A DNA stretch of 40,406 nt. Origin: UBA2227 sp036677505. Lineage in GTDB: Bacteria; Bacillota_I; Bacilli_A; Erysipelotrichales; Erysipelotrichaceae. Both the position numbers and the translations under genes were made by a program. The stretch is taken from contig JAVBWK010000022.1 of NCBI GenBank assembly GCA_036677505.1, positions 1 to 40,406 on the forward strand, given 5' to 3'. Below, one piece after another: positions 7,298 to 15,917 of the stretch (the stretch's first letter is position 1; every line of letters begins with the position of its first letter). The notes below the pieces were generated by a model. That model had not been told where the DNA came from and searched no databases. It saw nothing but the letters and a program-made list of their open reading frames with translations.

Positions 7298-8596
7298 ATG
7301 AGAATGATTGAAATCATCGCAAACAAACGCGATGGCAATGAGTTGAAACAAGAGGAAATTCAATATTGGATCAATGGTTTGACCAGCGGTGAAATCCCTG
7401 ATTATCAAAGCAGTGCGATGCTGATGGCCATCGTTTTAAACGGCATGACGGATGTGGAAACCACGCATCTGACCATGGCTATGATGCACAGCGGAGACGT
7501 GTTTGATTTATCATCGATCCAGGGTATTAAAGCCGATAAGCATTCCACCGGCGGGGTTGGTGACAAGACATCGCTGGTATTGGGCCCAATCGTTGCTTCG
7601 TGCGGTGTAAAAGTGGCCAAGATGTCGGGCCGGGGTTTAGGTCATACCGGCGGAACCATTGATAAACTTGAGTCGATTCCCGGCTTCTCCGTATCGCTGA
7701 CGCAAAATGAGTTTATCGAACAAGTCAATCGGATATCACTTTCGATCGTCGGTCAGACCGGATCTTTGGTTCCTGCAGATAAAAAACTGTATGCATTGCG
7801 TGATGTGACGGCAACCGTACCGTCGATTCCGCTGATTGCTTCTTCGATCATGTCTAAGAAGCTGGCTGCCGGCGCCAATACGATCTTGTTGGATGTTAAA
7901 TATGGTGACGGTGCATTTATGCATACACCGCAAAAGGCGCAAGAACTGGCTGAAGCCATGATTGCGATAGGCAAACTGTCGGGTAGGGATACCCGTGCCA
8001 TGATTACGGATATGAATCAGCCTTTGGGATTGGCCATCGGTAATGCACTGGAAGTTAAAGAAGCAATTGAAACATTGAAAGGACATGGTCCGGCAGATTT
8101 TACCGAACTTTGTTATCAGGCAGCAACAATCATGCTGCTTCAAGCCAAGGTCAGTGGCGATCCACATCAAGCCCGTCTGATGGCTGAAAATGCGGTTATA
8201 AGCGGCGCTGCTTTTGCGAAATTTAAAGAGTTCGTCGCTGCTCAGGGCGGAGACGTCCGTTGCATCGACGATCCGGGCTTATTGGCACAGGCCAGATTTG
8301 TGACTCCACTGAAAAGTAACCGAAATGGCAATATAACGGCGATTCAGGCAGCGCAGCTGGGTATCAGCGCCATGAAACTGGGTGCAGGACGTGCTACCAA
8401 AGAAGATACCATCAATCCTGCTGTCGGTCTGATCGTATATAAGAAAATCGGTGATCCGATCGCATTGAACGACATACTTGCTGATATTCATCATGATCAG
8501 CCGTTAAGTGAAGAATTCATGCTTGAACTCGCATCAAGTTTCGTGATCGAAGATAAAGCCGTAAAACCGGTCGCGCTTATCGCAAAGATTTTGTGA
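7298..8596 (+). CDS. pdp: Pyrimidine-nucleoside phosphorylase
   Basis: This enzyme phosphorolyses uridine, thymidine or deoxyuridine to the free base and (deoxy)ribose-1-phosphate. The 432-residue protein shows the family signature SGRGLGHTGGTIDKLE, the phosphate-binding KHSTGGVGDKTS segment and the typical start MRMIEIIANKRDG. The ATG at 7298 is preferred over upstream in-frame ATGs because it matches the family N-terminus and follows the plsC stop by 4 bp. A strong terminator ends the operon just after it. Together with deoC and cdd elsewhere in the window it supplies a pyrimidine nucleoside salvage route. Confidence 0.95.
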   Translation: MRMIEIIANKRDGNELKQEEIQYWINGLTSGEIPDYQSSAMLMAIVLNGMTDVETTHLTMAMMHSGDVFDLSSIQGIKADKHSTGGVGDKTSLVLGPIVASCGVKVAKMSGRGLGHTGGTIDKLESIPGFSVSLTQNEFIEQVNRISLSIVGQTGSLVPADKKLYALRDVTATVPSIPLIASSIMSKKLAAGANTILLDVKYGDGAFMHTPQKAQELAEAMIAIGKLSGRDTRAMITDMNQPLGLAIGNALEVKEAIETLKGHGPADFTELCYQAATIMLLQAKVSGDPHQARLMAENAVISGAAFAKFKEFVAAQGGDVRCIDDPGLLAQARFVTPLKSNRNGNITAIQAAQLGISAMKLGAGRATKEDTINPAVGLIVYKKIGDPIALNDILADIHHDQPLSEEFMLELASSFVIEDKAVKPVALIAKIL

Positions 8597-8601
8597 GAAA
8601 C

Positions 8602-8629
8602 AAAGATATTGTCCGCAATATCTTTTTTT
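8602..8629 (+). terminator. Rho-independent terminator of thyA-dfrA-plsC-pdp
   Basis: A perfect 10-bp stem (AAAGATATTG/CAATATCTTT, 8602-8611 and 8616-8625) with loop TCCG is followed by T residues to 8629. Confidence 0.92.
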
Positions 8630-8647
8630 CTAAGGTACTTGTTTGCA

Positions 8648-8656
8648 TGTTATAAT
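8648..8656 (+). promoter_or_regulatory. Extended -10 promoter for scpA operon
   Basis: TGT plus a perfect TATAAT (8651-8656) forms an extended -10 element 15 bp before the scpA start. No good -35 is present, consistent with extended -10 promoters. The transcript leader would be very short. Confidence 0.5.
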
Positions 8657-8671
8657 ATTCAAGGTGATAAA

Positions 8672-9412
8672 ATGTTTGAAGTAACGATTGATCAGTTTCA
8701 CGGACCATTGGATTTGATGCTTTATCTGATCAAGGAAAAGAAACTTGATTTGTTTAATTTGGATATTGCCGAATTGACCGGTCAGTATCAGAATTATATA
8801 TTTTCGATGCAGCAGCTCAATCTGGAAATTGCCAGTGAGTATCTGAGCGAACTCGCCGGACTTATCGAATATAAAAGTAAGAAGCTCTTGCCCAGAGATA
8901 AATCGGTTCTGGATGTTCAGATTGAGGAAGATCCGAAAGAATCATTAGTCAGACGCCTGCTCGAATATCAGCAGTTTAAAGATATCACCAGCGAACTTCA
9001 AACCCGCTATCAGCTCAGACAACAGGTGTATGGAAAATCGCTCAGCCGCAATGAGATGGAAGATGCGATGCCGGATCAACTGGTTGAAAGCAGCGTATAT
9101 GATTTAATGCGTGCAATGAAGAAGGTCATGGTGCGTGTGTCTTTGCAGCAGCCCTTTGAAACAAAGATTGCTGCAAGGGAGTTATCGGTTGATCAGCGGA
9201 TTGACATGTTGCGAAGAATGATCACGCGCTTTCCATCTTCCTTTGCGTTGGAAGAGTGTTTTGCGGATTGCCCGGATATACATTTGGTGTTGATTACATT
9301 TTTGGCAGTTTTGGATATGATACGAATGGGTGAACTGCTGTTTACCGTCGAAGGTGAGCAGATTTATCTGATAAGGAGTGCAACGGATGATGGATTTAAC
9401 GGTAATTATTGA
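8672..9412 (+). CDS. scpA: Segregation and condensation protein A
   Basis: This kleisin subunit of the bacterial SMC-ScpAB condensin bridges the SMC heads for chromosome segregation. The 246-residue protein starts with the typical FEVTIDQFHGPLDLMLYLI segment and ends in a winged-helix region that binds the SMC cap. The ATG at 8672 follows AAGGTGATAA; the frame extends further upstream only through the terminator of the previous operon. It overlaps the start of scpB by 26 bp, as expected for subunits made in fixed ratio. Confidence 0.95.
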   Translation: MFEVTIDQFHGPLDLMLYLIKEKKLDLFNLDIAELTGQYQNYIFSMQQLNLEIASEYLSELAGLIEYKSKKLLPRDKSVLDVQIEEDPKESLVRRLLEYQQFKDITSELQTRYQLRQQVYGKSLSRNEMEDAMPDQLVESSVYDLMRAMKKVMVRVSLQQPFETKIAARELSVDQRIDMLRRMITRFPSSFALEECFADCPDIHLVLITFLAVLDMIRMGELLFTVEGEQIYLIRSATDDGFNGNY

Positions 9413-9926
9413 AGGTTTGCTGTTTATCGTCGGAGAAGAGGGACTGTCGATCGAACAGCTGGCAGCAACTTTACAGTGCGATGAGGCTTCGGTAATCAAG
9501 GCAGTAGATGAGCTTTCGGTGTTTTATAAAGGGTTTAATCGCGGTATCCAATGTGTGAATTACGGCGGAAATGTCAAGCTGTTGTCTGCACCGTTTATTC
9601 ATCCGTATGCCCAGCAAATGCTGTCGATTCAAAAGACACGTCAGTTATCGCAGTCTGCGCTTGAGACCTTGGCCATCATCGCTTATAAACAACCGATCAC
9701 ACGGGTTGAGATCGAAGAAATCCGGGGTGTCGGATGTGATGTCATGCTGAGAAAACTTCAGGCGATGGATCTGATTCGTGAAAAAGGACGTTCGGAAGCA
9801 CCGGGCAGACCGATCCTGTATGAAGTCACTCAGGATTTTATGGATGTATTTCAACTGATGTCTTTGGATGAATTGCCGAAACTGGAGCAGATCACAAGCA
9901 GCAGTTCGCAGGAATTGTTTGATTAG
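9387..9926 (+). CDS. scpB: Segregation and condensation protein B
   Basis: This tandem winged-helix partner of ScpA dimerises and regulates the SMC complex. The 179-residue protein contains the family segment LSQSALETLAIIAYKQPITR followed by EIRGVGCD. ATG 9387 is chosen for its AAGGAG site 8 bp upstream; a second ATG follows directly at 9390 and would shorten it by one residue. It is embedded between scpA (overlap) and rluB (14 bp gap), the conserved Firmicutes order. Confidence 0.94.
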   Translation: MMDLTVIIEGLLFIVGEEGLSIEQLAATLQCDEASVIKAVDELSVFYKGFNRGIQCVNYGGNVKLLSAPFIHPYAQQMLSIQKTRQLSQSALETLAIIAYKQPITRVEIEEIRGVGCDVMLRKLQAMDLIREKGRSEAPGRPILYEVTQDFMDVFQLMSLDELPKLEQITSSSSQELFD

Positions 9927-9940
9927 AAAGAAGGATACTA

Positions 9941-10672
9941 ATGGACCGATTACAGAAAGTGATTGCTCAGGCCGGAGTTACTTCCCGTCGTAAAGCAGAA
10001 GAATATATCAGTCAGGGACGGGTAAGCGTCGATGGTGTCGTAATCACCGAGCAAGGTTTTAAAGTACGCAAAGGAGCTGTGATTACCGTTGACGGGAAAC
10101 CGATCATCCGTGAAAACAAAGTGTATTTTGTTATCAATAAACCGCGCAAAGTGATTTGTTCTCTCAATGATGAAAAAGACCGTCAGACTGTGGTTTCATT
10201 GATCGAAACTCCGTATCGTATATTCCCGGTCGGTCGTCTGGATTATGATACGACCGGATGTCTGATTTTAACAAATGACGGTGATTTTGCCAACAGTCTG
10301 ATTCATCCCCGGTTCCATATCCCCAAAAAATATGAAGTCAGAATCAAGGGCATCCTGTCCACAAAAGACATCAAAGCACTTGAGTCCGGTGTGAAACTCG
10401 ACGACGGTACTGTAACGATTCCGGCAAAAGTCTGGGTAACCAACAAGGACTTTGAGAAAGAAATGACCGATTTTGAGCTTACGATCGTGGAGGGTAGAAA
10501 CCGCCAGATCAAACGAATGATGGAATCCTTGGGATATCAGGTCCGCAAACTGCATCGTGTTTCCATCGGATTTTTAACTGTGGAAGGATTGGGTCAAGGA
10601 GAATATCGGATCCTTAAGCCGTTTGAGGTTAAAAAACTCCGCCAGCTAAGTGAAGAGGGCACAATGATTTAG
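9941..10672 (+). CDS. rluB: 23S rRNA pseudouridine synthase, RluB family
   Basis: This RsuA/RluB-type pseudouridine synthase is predicted to modify 23S rRNA near position 2605 (Escherichia coli numbering). The 243-residue protein has an N-terminal S4 RNA-binding domain (about 1-60, RLQKVIAQAGVTSRRKAEE), then the catalytic domain with Asp101 in FPVGRLDYDTTG and the closing EGRNRQIKRMM motif. An AAGAAGGA site precedes the ATG. Following scpB is the standard Firmicutes arrangement. RsuA (16S) specificity cannot be fully excluded from sequence, but context favours RluB. Confidence 0.92.
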   Translation: MDRLQKVIAQAGVTSRRKAEEYISQGRVSVDGVVITEQGFKVRKGAVITVDGKPIIRENKVYFVINKPRKVICSLNDEKDRQTVVSLIETPYRIFPVGRLDYDTTGCLILTNDGDFANSLIHPRFHIPKKYEVRIKGILSTKDIKALESGVKLDDGTVTIPAKVWVTNKDFEKEMTDFELTIVEGRNRQIKRMMESLGYQVRKLHRVSIGFLTVEGLGQGEYRILKPFEVKKLRQLSEEGTMI

Positions 10673-10673
10673 T

Positions 10674-11396
10674 ATGCAACAGTATTTTGTCAATCAGAAA
10701 CTGTCGGAAGGGATGCAATTCGAACTGACTCAGGAACAATCACATCACATTGCTACGGTACTTCGCATGAAGCAAGGGAAGACGATCCGCTTAGTCGATA
10801 TAACGGGTGTGCCTTTTTATGCGAGCGTTTCGATCAAAGATAAAATCGTTTATGCAAGTGTTACAGAAATGATCGTTGAAGAGCGTGAACCAGCTGTCAA
10901 AATCACTTTAGCTATTGCACTGATTAAAAATGACCGGTTTGAGTGGTTGCTTGAGAAGGTTACGGAGTGCGGAGTTTCTCGTATCATTCCTTTTATCAGC
11001 AGCCGTTGTGTCGTTAAGGGCCGACCGGGTCAGAATCAGCGGAAAATGCAACGTTTTCATAAAATCATAACTGAAGCTGCCGAACAGTCATACCGGCATC
11101 ATATTCCGGAAATCTTTGAGCCGGTTTCTATCAAACAACTGCAACGATTCAAGTCCGATATAAATGTCGTTGCCTATGAAAAAGAAAACGTTCACCAACT
11201 GGGTGATCTTTCCGAACCGTTGTGTAACGTGACTGTGATCATCGGACCGGAAGGCGGGTTTGAAAGCAGTGAAATCGACATTTTGAATCAAATGGGATTT
11301 GAATGTGTCAGTCTTGGGAAACGCATCCTGCGGTCTGAGACTGCGGCCATCGCTGCCTGCATCACACTAACGAATTTAGGAGAAAATGATGAGTAA
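10674..11396 (+). CDS. rsmE: 16S rRNA (uracil1498-N3)-methyltransferase
   Basis: This SPOUT-class SAM-dependent methyltransferase is predicted to methylate U1498 of 16S rRNA. The 240-residue protein has an N-terminal PUA-like part (QSHHIATVLRMKQGK) and a C-terminal trefoil-knot domain with VIIGPEGGFESSEID and LGKRILRSETAAIAA, the SAM-binding knot motifs. The ATG lies one base after the rluB stop. No separate promoter is seen, so it is co-transcribed with the scpA operon. Its end overlaps the next gene. Confidence 0.93.
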   Translation: MQQYFVNQKLSEGMQFELTQEQSHHIATVLRMKQGKTIRLVDITGVPFYASVSIKDKIVYASVTEMIVEEREPAVKITLAIALIKNDRFEWLLEKVTECGVSRIIPFISSRCVVKGRPGQNQRKMQRFHKIITEAAEQSYRHHIPEIFEPVSIKQLQRFKSDINVVAYEKENVHQLGDLSEPLCNVTVIIGPEGGFESSEIDILNQMGFECVSLGKRILRSETAAIAACITLTNLGENDE

Positions 11397-12174
11397 AACT
11401 ATCACTTTGGACCGTTTCTTACGAAAATATCACCGTCAGCAATGGCTTAAATCAGATATGATTAAGAAAAACATCCGTCGTCTGAAAGAAACGCTGACCA
11501 AAGAAGGTTTGCTTTTCGTCTGTAATAACGCAGCTGATTATTTGAAGATGCAGGTTTTGGCCAAAGCTTTGAGTAACAAAGGACGACTTGAGACTGCCTA
11601 TGATGAAGCGCGAAACCGGCTGATCGAGATTTGGCCGACTATCGATTATCAGCAGCGCAATCACCTGATCAATCTGGAACTGTTTTCGCTGAAAGAATCA
11701 TTGCCGAAGTTTGAATCTGAGTCCGGCGTCATGATCATGATTCCGTTTTTCAATGAGCTGCTAAACTCACTCTATCATAAAGAAATGGTCGTTTTCGAGT
11801 TGCCTCAGTTTTACAAACTTTATAAGCAGTTTTCCAAGGAGTGTGTCGATCCGATGATTTACGGAATCAAGCCTTACCGATCCGGTTTTGTTGATGTTGA
11901 ATTCATCATTGAAGATCATAATCGATTCGTACTGTATGATAAATCTGAGAAAATTTTTCTCTTGTGTGATTTAATAACTTGCATTGAGTATCCGCTATAT
12001 GAAAAGACACATCCGGATGAGTTAGCGGTTAAACAATTAGGCGAGTATCTGATCCATAAGGATGCATCCGGCTTTATGGATCTGTGCTTACAGCAGGATC
12101 TGCTTTCGGTAAAGTGTGCAAAAAAATATGCGAAAGTGAAGTTTCCTTTGATTTTTACAAATGTCCGGGATTAA
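11389..12174 (+). CDS. Uncharacterised 261-residue protein between rsmE and mtaB
   Basis: I do not recognise this family. The protein has no signal peptide, no evident transmembrane segment and no nucleotide-binding, zinc or DNA-binding motif I can name. The N-terminal 60 residues are basic (RFLRKYHRQQWLKSDMIKKN), suggesting nucleic-acid contact. The middle is helical and acidic. Residues about 165-200 alternate hydrophobic and polar residues like beta strands (VDVEFIIEDHNRFVLYD). Two ATGs sit in tandem (11386 and 11389); the second is better spaced from AGGAG. It overlaps rsmE by 8 bp and so is translationally coupled to it. A strong promoter for mtaB lies over its 3' end. Its place among rRNA/tRNA modification genes hints at an RNA-related role, but this is guesswork. 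Confidence 0.8.
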   Translation: MSKTITLDRFLRKYHRQQWLKSDMIKKNIRRLKETLTKEGLLFVCNNAADYLKMQVLAKALSNKGRLETAYDEARNRLIEIWPTIDYQQRNHLINLELFSLKESLPKFESESGVMIMIPFFNELLNSLYHKEMVVFELPQFYKLYKQFSKECVDPMIYGIKPYRSGFVDVEFIIEDHNRFVLYDKSEKIFLLCDLITCIEYPLYEKTHPDELAVKQLGEYLIHKDASGFMDLCLQQDLLSVKCAKKYAKVKFPLIFTNVRD

Positions 12175-12182
12175 TGTATAAT
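12154..12182 (+). promoter_or_regulatory. SigA-type promoter for mtaB-murE-deoC
   Basis: TTTACA (12154-12159) and a perfect TATAAT (12177-12182) are 17 bp apart, 16 bp upstream of the mtaB start and overlapping the end of the preceding gene. Confidence 0.72.
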
Positions 12183-12198
12183 ACACAAAGGTGATACA

Positions 12199-13494
12199 AT
12201 GAAGTCCTTCGCAATCGCAACATTGGGTTGTAAAGTTAATGCCTTTGAATCAGAAAGTTATACGGAAAGTCTTCAGGCTTTAGGGTATAAAGAGGTTGAT
12301 TTCAAAGAATCCGCGGATATCTACATTATCAATACGTGTTCCGTTACCAATACGGCTGCATCCAAGAGCCGACAGAAAATTCATCAGGCAATCAGGCAGA
12401 ATGAACAAGCAATGATTTGTGTGATTGGTTGTTATGTCCAGACGAACCAGCAGGATTTACATGAAATCGAGCGGATCGATTTACTGATCGGTGCAAAAGG
12501 GAAAGACAAACTTGCTCAATATATTGAACAGGGCAGTGGTGTACCTTCAATCAGCGATCAAAGAAACATGCAGTTTGAGTCTTTGCCATTGAAAAGCTAC
12601 ATGCATCAGACCAGAGCATTTCTTAAAATTCAGGATGGCTGTGATCAGTTTTGTTCTTATTGCATCATCCCGTATGCCCGCGGAAATGAACGGTGGGCGC
12701 AAAGTGATGAACTGATCGACATGGCTAAAAGCCTGGTTGCCGGCGGGCACAAAGAAATCGTTCTTTCCGGGATCCATATCGGCCGATACGGAAAAGGAAC
12801 CTCAACTGATTTGGGTCATCTTATGCACCGATTGGATCAGCAGGTCGAAGGCCTGATCCGGATTCGGTTATCTTCGATAGAGATTACTGAGATAACCGAT
12901 GAGATTTTAGCGCTGATGAAGTCATCAGACCGGATTGCCCGGCATCTGCATATTCCGCTTCAATCAGGCTGTGATACCGTTTTACAACGAATGAATCGAC
13001 CGTATACCACGGCAGATTATCTTAGTCGTATCCGGGAAATACGCCGGCAGTTACCGGATATATCCATTAGCAGTGATATCATCGTCGGATTCCCGGGTGA
13101 AACAGATGAAGAATTCAAACTGACAACTGCATTTATTGAACAATGCCGGTTTAGTTTCCTCCATGTTTTTCCTTATTCGATGCGGTTGAATACGCCGGCA
13201 GCCCAAATGAATGATCAAATCGATGCTCAGACGAAAAAAGCCAGGGCAAAACTGCTGATTGACAAGTCAGTGCAGCTCAAAGCCCGATATGATATGCAGT
13301 TTGTCAATAAAACAGTTCAAGTGCTTTTCGAAAGCTATCAGCACGGTTATGCAATCGGACACACCAGTGAGTATGTTACAGTCAGAACAGAAAGTACCAT
13401 ACCACTGAATAATCAATTGCACAATGTACTGATTACCCATCATAAAGCCGGCAATAATTACGGTATCCTCGATTCAAAGGCGGTGAACCCATGA
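12199..13494 (+). CDS. mtaB: tRNA threonylcarbamoyladenosine-37 methylthiotransferase
   Basis: This radical-SAM methylthiotransferase converts t6A37 to ms2t6A37 in ANN-decoding tRNAs. The 431-residue protein has the N-terminal MTTase domain with cluster cysteines Cys11, Cys47 and Cys78, the radical-SAM motif Cys148-x3-Cys152-x2-Cys155 (DGCDQFCSYC), and a C-terminal TRAM-like RNA-binding part. The start TLGCKVNAFESE is typical of MtaB (YqeV) rather than MiaB or RimO. The start ATG follows AAAGGTGA. Its stop overlaps the murE start by 4 bp. Confidence 0.94.
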   Translation: MKSFAIATLGCKVNAFESESYTESLQALGYKEVDFKESADIYIINTCSVTNTAASKSRQKIHQAIRQNEQAMICVIGCYVQTNQQDLHEIERIDLLIGAKGKDKLAQYIEQGSGVPSISDQRNMQFESLPLKSYMHQTRAFLKIQDGCDQFCSYCIIPYARGNERWAQSDELIDMAKSLVAGGHKEIVLSGIHIGRYGKGTSTDLGHLMHRLDQQVEGLIRIRLSSIEITEITDEILALMKSSDRIARHLHIPLQSGCDTVLQRMNRPYTTADYLSRIREIRRQLPDISISSDIIVGFPGETDEEFKLTTAFIEQCRFSFLHVFPYSMRLNTPAAQMNDQIDAQTKKARAKLLIDKSVQLKARYDMQFVNKTVQVLFESYQHGYAIGHTSEYVTVRTESTIPLNNQLHNVLITHHKAGNNYGILDSKAVNP

Positions 13495-14948
13495 AATTAA
13501 GTCAGTTATTTACCAATGCTCCGGATATTCTCATCGATTCGCTCTCAGTCGACTCTCGTCAGAAACATGAGAATTCATTATTTTTCTGTCTCAAAGGCAT
13601 GGTATTCGATGGTCATCAGTTTGTCGACCAGGCCATCGAAAACGGCGCTGTAGCCATCGTGCACAGTGATCCTTTGCCATCCGTATCGAAAAATATTGCC
13701 TATATCCGGGTAGATGATGTATTGAAAACACTCAATGTAATTGCATCCCGTTTTTACGGAAATCCTAGTCAGGCGCTCAAAGTTTTCGGTGTGACCGGTA
13801 CCAACGGTAAAAGTACGACTGCAAAACTGTTGCAGTACTTTATCAGTGATACGCTGCCATGCGGATATATGGGTACAATTTCGACAGAGTTTGGCAATGT
13901 CAAGGAAGCGCCTTTTCTTACGACTCCGGATGTGATCCCGATGCATCAGACACTTCGCAGAATGGCGGATGCTTCCATGAAGGCTGTCGCTCTGGAAGTT
14001 TCATCACACGGCCTTGAACAAGGCAGAGTGATGAGTGTAGATTTCGATGTGGCGATCTTTACCAATCTGACCCACGACCATCTCGATTTTCACGGGAACA
14101 TGGAAAACTACTTTCAGGCGAAGAAAAAACTGTTTACTTTACTGAAAAAGACCGGATTGGCCGTTGTGAATATGGACGACCCATATGGTAAGCGAATCAT
14201 AGCCACCCATGAGGGAACTTTGGTCACTTACGGGCTGGATCGAAATGCCGACTTCTTCGCTGATCATATCGAACTTTATCCGGATAAGACCGTGTTCGAT
14301 CTTTTTATCCGCAGCGAAAAGAAAACGGTTAAAATTCAAACCAATCTCGTTGCATTGTTTAATGTGTATAATCTGCTGGGCGTCATCGCGGCATTGGTAA
14401 GCAGCGGATTTGATTTATTACGGATCATTGAGATGAGCAAGACGGTCCCGCAAGTGGACGGTCGCATGGAAGTGATCAGTCTTGGCCAAAATTTCAATGT
14501 CATCATCGATTATGCTCATACACCGGATGGATTCGAGAAAATATTTACTTATGCCCGTTCGATCACACCGCATAAAAAGAGAGTCATCGTCGTTTTTGGC
14601 TCTGCCGGGCAAAGGGATTCCAAGAAACGAAAAGTTTTGGGTGAATTGGCAGACCATTATTGTGATATGATCATTGTAACCGAAGAAGATAACCGCAGTG
14701 AGAAAGTACTGGATATCTGCAATGAAATTGCCAAAGGGATCACTAAGAACAACTATATAATTATCGAAGACCGGTATGATGCCATCCGGCAGGCACTGGA
14801 AATCGCGTGCAAACAGGATACGGTATTGATCTTGGGAAAAGGCGATGAAACGTATATGTACCGTGAATTTGGTAAGGAATACTGGATGGGCGATCATCAG
14901 GCAGCGAAAGAAATACTGGACACAGTCATATTGAACAAGGAGGGTTAA
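13491..14948 (+). CDS. murE: UDP-N-acetylmuramyl-tripeptide synthetase
   Basis: This cytoplasmic Mur ligase adds the third amino acid to UDP-MurNAc-L-Ala-D-Glu in peptidoglycan synthesis. The 485-residue protein has the ATP-binding GVTGTNGKST (100-109), EVSSHGLEQGR, and the THDHLDFHG segment of the central domain. The residue-3 specificity loop reads EDNRSE (399-404) instead of the DNPR typical of meso-diaminopimelate enzymes, and the later signature usually written GKGHE is GKGDE (449-453). Whether it adds lysine, diaminopimelate or another residue cannot be decided here. It overlaps mtaB by 4 bp and is followed by deoC after 2 bp, an unusual setting away from the division/cell-wall cluster. 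Confidence 0.93.
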   Translation: MKLSQLFTNAPDILIDSLSVDSRQKHENSLFFCLKGMVFDGHQFVDQAIENGAVAIVHSDPLPSVSKNIAYIRVDDVLKTLNVIASRFYGNPSQALKVFGVTGTNGKSTTAKLLQYFISDTLPCGYMGTISTEFGNVKEAPFLTTPDVIPMHQTLRRMADASMKAVALEVSSHGLEQGRVMSVDFDVAIFTNLTHDHLDFHGNMENYFQAKKKLFTLLKKTGLAVVNMDDPYGKRIIATHEGTLVTYGLDRNADFFADHIELYPDKTVFDLFIRSEKKTVKIQTNLVALFNVYNLLGVIAALVSSGFDLLRIIEMSKTVPQVDGRMEVISLGQNFNVIIDYAHTPDGFEKIFTYARSITPHKKRVIVVFGSAGQRDSKKRKVLGELADHYCDMIIVTEEDNRSEKVLDICNEIAKGITKNNYIIIEDRYDAIRQALEIACKQDTVLILGKGDETYMYREFGKEYWMGDHQAAKEILDTVILNKEG

Positions 14949-14950
14949 AC

Positions 14951-15607
14951 ATGAATAAATATATCGATCATACATTATTAAAACAAAATGCTACAAAAGA
15001 ACAGATCATCACTTTATGTGCAGAGGCGAAATCATATGATTTTGCTTCGGTCTGCGTAAATCCTACCTGGGTCTCAACTTGTGCCCAACAGCTTGCCGGT
15101 AGCAATGTCAAAGTATGCACTGTCATCGGATTTCCGTTAGGAGCGACGACCAGTGATGTCAAAGCGTTTGAAACAAAGAATGCAATTGAAAACGGTGCTG
15201 AAGAAATCGATATGGTCATCAACATCGGTGCATTGAAAGACAGGCATATGTCGCTGGTTACTTCGGACATTCGGGCAGTAAAACAAGCGGCCGGCCATCA
15301 TATCGTAAAGGTAATCATTGAGACTTGTCTGCTGACTGATGATGAAAAAGTTCTGGCATGCAAAGCAGCTGTGGATGCCGGGGCTGACTTCGTCAAAACA
15401 TCGACAGGTTTCTCTATTTCCGGTGCTATGGTAGAGGATGTGCGTCTGATGAAATCCGTCGTCGGTAACTCTGCATTGGTCAAAGCGGCCGGCGGTGTCC
15501 GTACGTATGAGGACTTGGTTGCCATGATTGATGCCGGTGCCGACCGTATCGGCACTTCGGCAGGTGTGGCTTTGTTAAGCAGGCAGACCCATACGCAATC
15601 GTACTAA
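14951..15607 (+). CDS. deoC: Deoxyribose-phosphate aldolase
   Basis: This class I aldolase cleaves 2-deoxyribose-5-phosphate to glyceraldehyde-3-phosphate and acetaldehyde, ending deoxynucleoside catabolism. The 218-residue TIM barrel shows the Schiff-base Lys149 in DFVKTSTGF, the second catalytic Lys178 in LVKAAGGVRT and Asp87 in EIDMVIN. A strong AAGGAGGG site overlaps the end of murE, 2 bp away. It fits functionally with pdp and cdd elsewhere in the window rather than with its operon partners. The C-terminal tail (RQTHTQSY) is slightly shorter than in some relatives. Confidence 0.96.
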   Translation: MNKYIDHTLLKQNATKEQIITLCAEAKSYDFASVCVNPTWVSTCAQQLAGSNVKVCTVIGFPLGATTSDVKAFETKNAIENGAEEIDMVINIGALKDRHMSLVTSDIRAVKQAAGHHIVKVIIETCLLTDDEKVLACKAAVDAGADFVKTSTGFSISGAMVEDVRLMKSVVGNSALVKAAGGVRTYEDLVAMIDAGADRIGTSAGVALLSRQTHTQSY

Positions 15608-15614
15608 GTAATGC

Positions 15615-15643
15615 TTGCATTTTATCTTATGGTTTTGTATAAT
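15615..15643 (+). promoter_or_regulatory. Promoter for rpsU
   Basis: TTGCAT (15615-15620) and a perfect TATAAT (15638-15643) are spaced 17 bp apart, 31 bp upstream of the rpsU start and just after the deoC stop. Confidence 0.6.
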
Positions 15644-15674
15644 AATACTGCTTGCATCAGAGGGGAGGTTGATT

Positions 15675-15854
15675 ATGCCTAGAGTCGTACTCAAAGAGAA
15701 TGAAGTTTTGGATGATGCCCTGCGTCGTTTTAAACGTCAAGTCTCTCGTAACGGAACCCTTGCTGAGGCTCGCAAAAGAGAGTTTTATGTAAAACCGGGC
15801 GTTCGTCGCAAATTAAAATCCGAAGCCGCCAGAAAAGCTCGCAGAAGCAAATAA
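15675..15854 (+). CDS. rpsU: 30S ribosomal protein S21
   Basis: This small, very basic ribosomal protein of 59 residues begins PRVVLKENEVLDDALRRFKR and ends in an Arg/Lys-rich tail (RKARRSK), matching S21 of Firmicutes. S21 sits on the 30S platform near the anti-Shine-Dalgarno region. The ATG at 15675 follows AGGGGAGG; an upstream in-frame start would put the promoter inside the gene. It has its own promoter and terminator. Lying upstream of phoH is close to its conserved Firmicutes neighbourhood. Confidence 0.96.
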   Translation: MPRVVLKENEVLDDALRRFKRQVSRNGTLAEARKREFYVKPGVRRKLKSEAARKARRSK

Positions 15855-15877
15855 GTACTTGAAAAAGTACTTTTTTT
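15853..15877 (+). terminator. Rho-independent terminator of rpsU
   Basis: AAGTACTT-GAAA-AAGTACTT forms an 8-bp stem with a GAAA tetraloop followed by T residues. The first arm begins within the rpsU stop codon. Confidence 0.92.
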
Positions 15878-15917
15878 ATTTGCTTCATAACGATATACTG
15901 TTAATAGAACGGAGTGG

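Noticed and set aside
14418..14975. Long minus-strand open frame (185 codons) opposite murE
   Set aside because: It is antisense to a well-supported gene, has no ribosome site and no recognisable protein family; it is a codon-bias shadow, as are similar frames opposite pdp (7736-8170) and rpoD (27567-27929).
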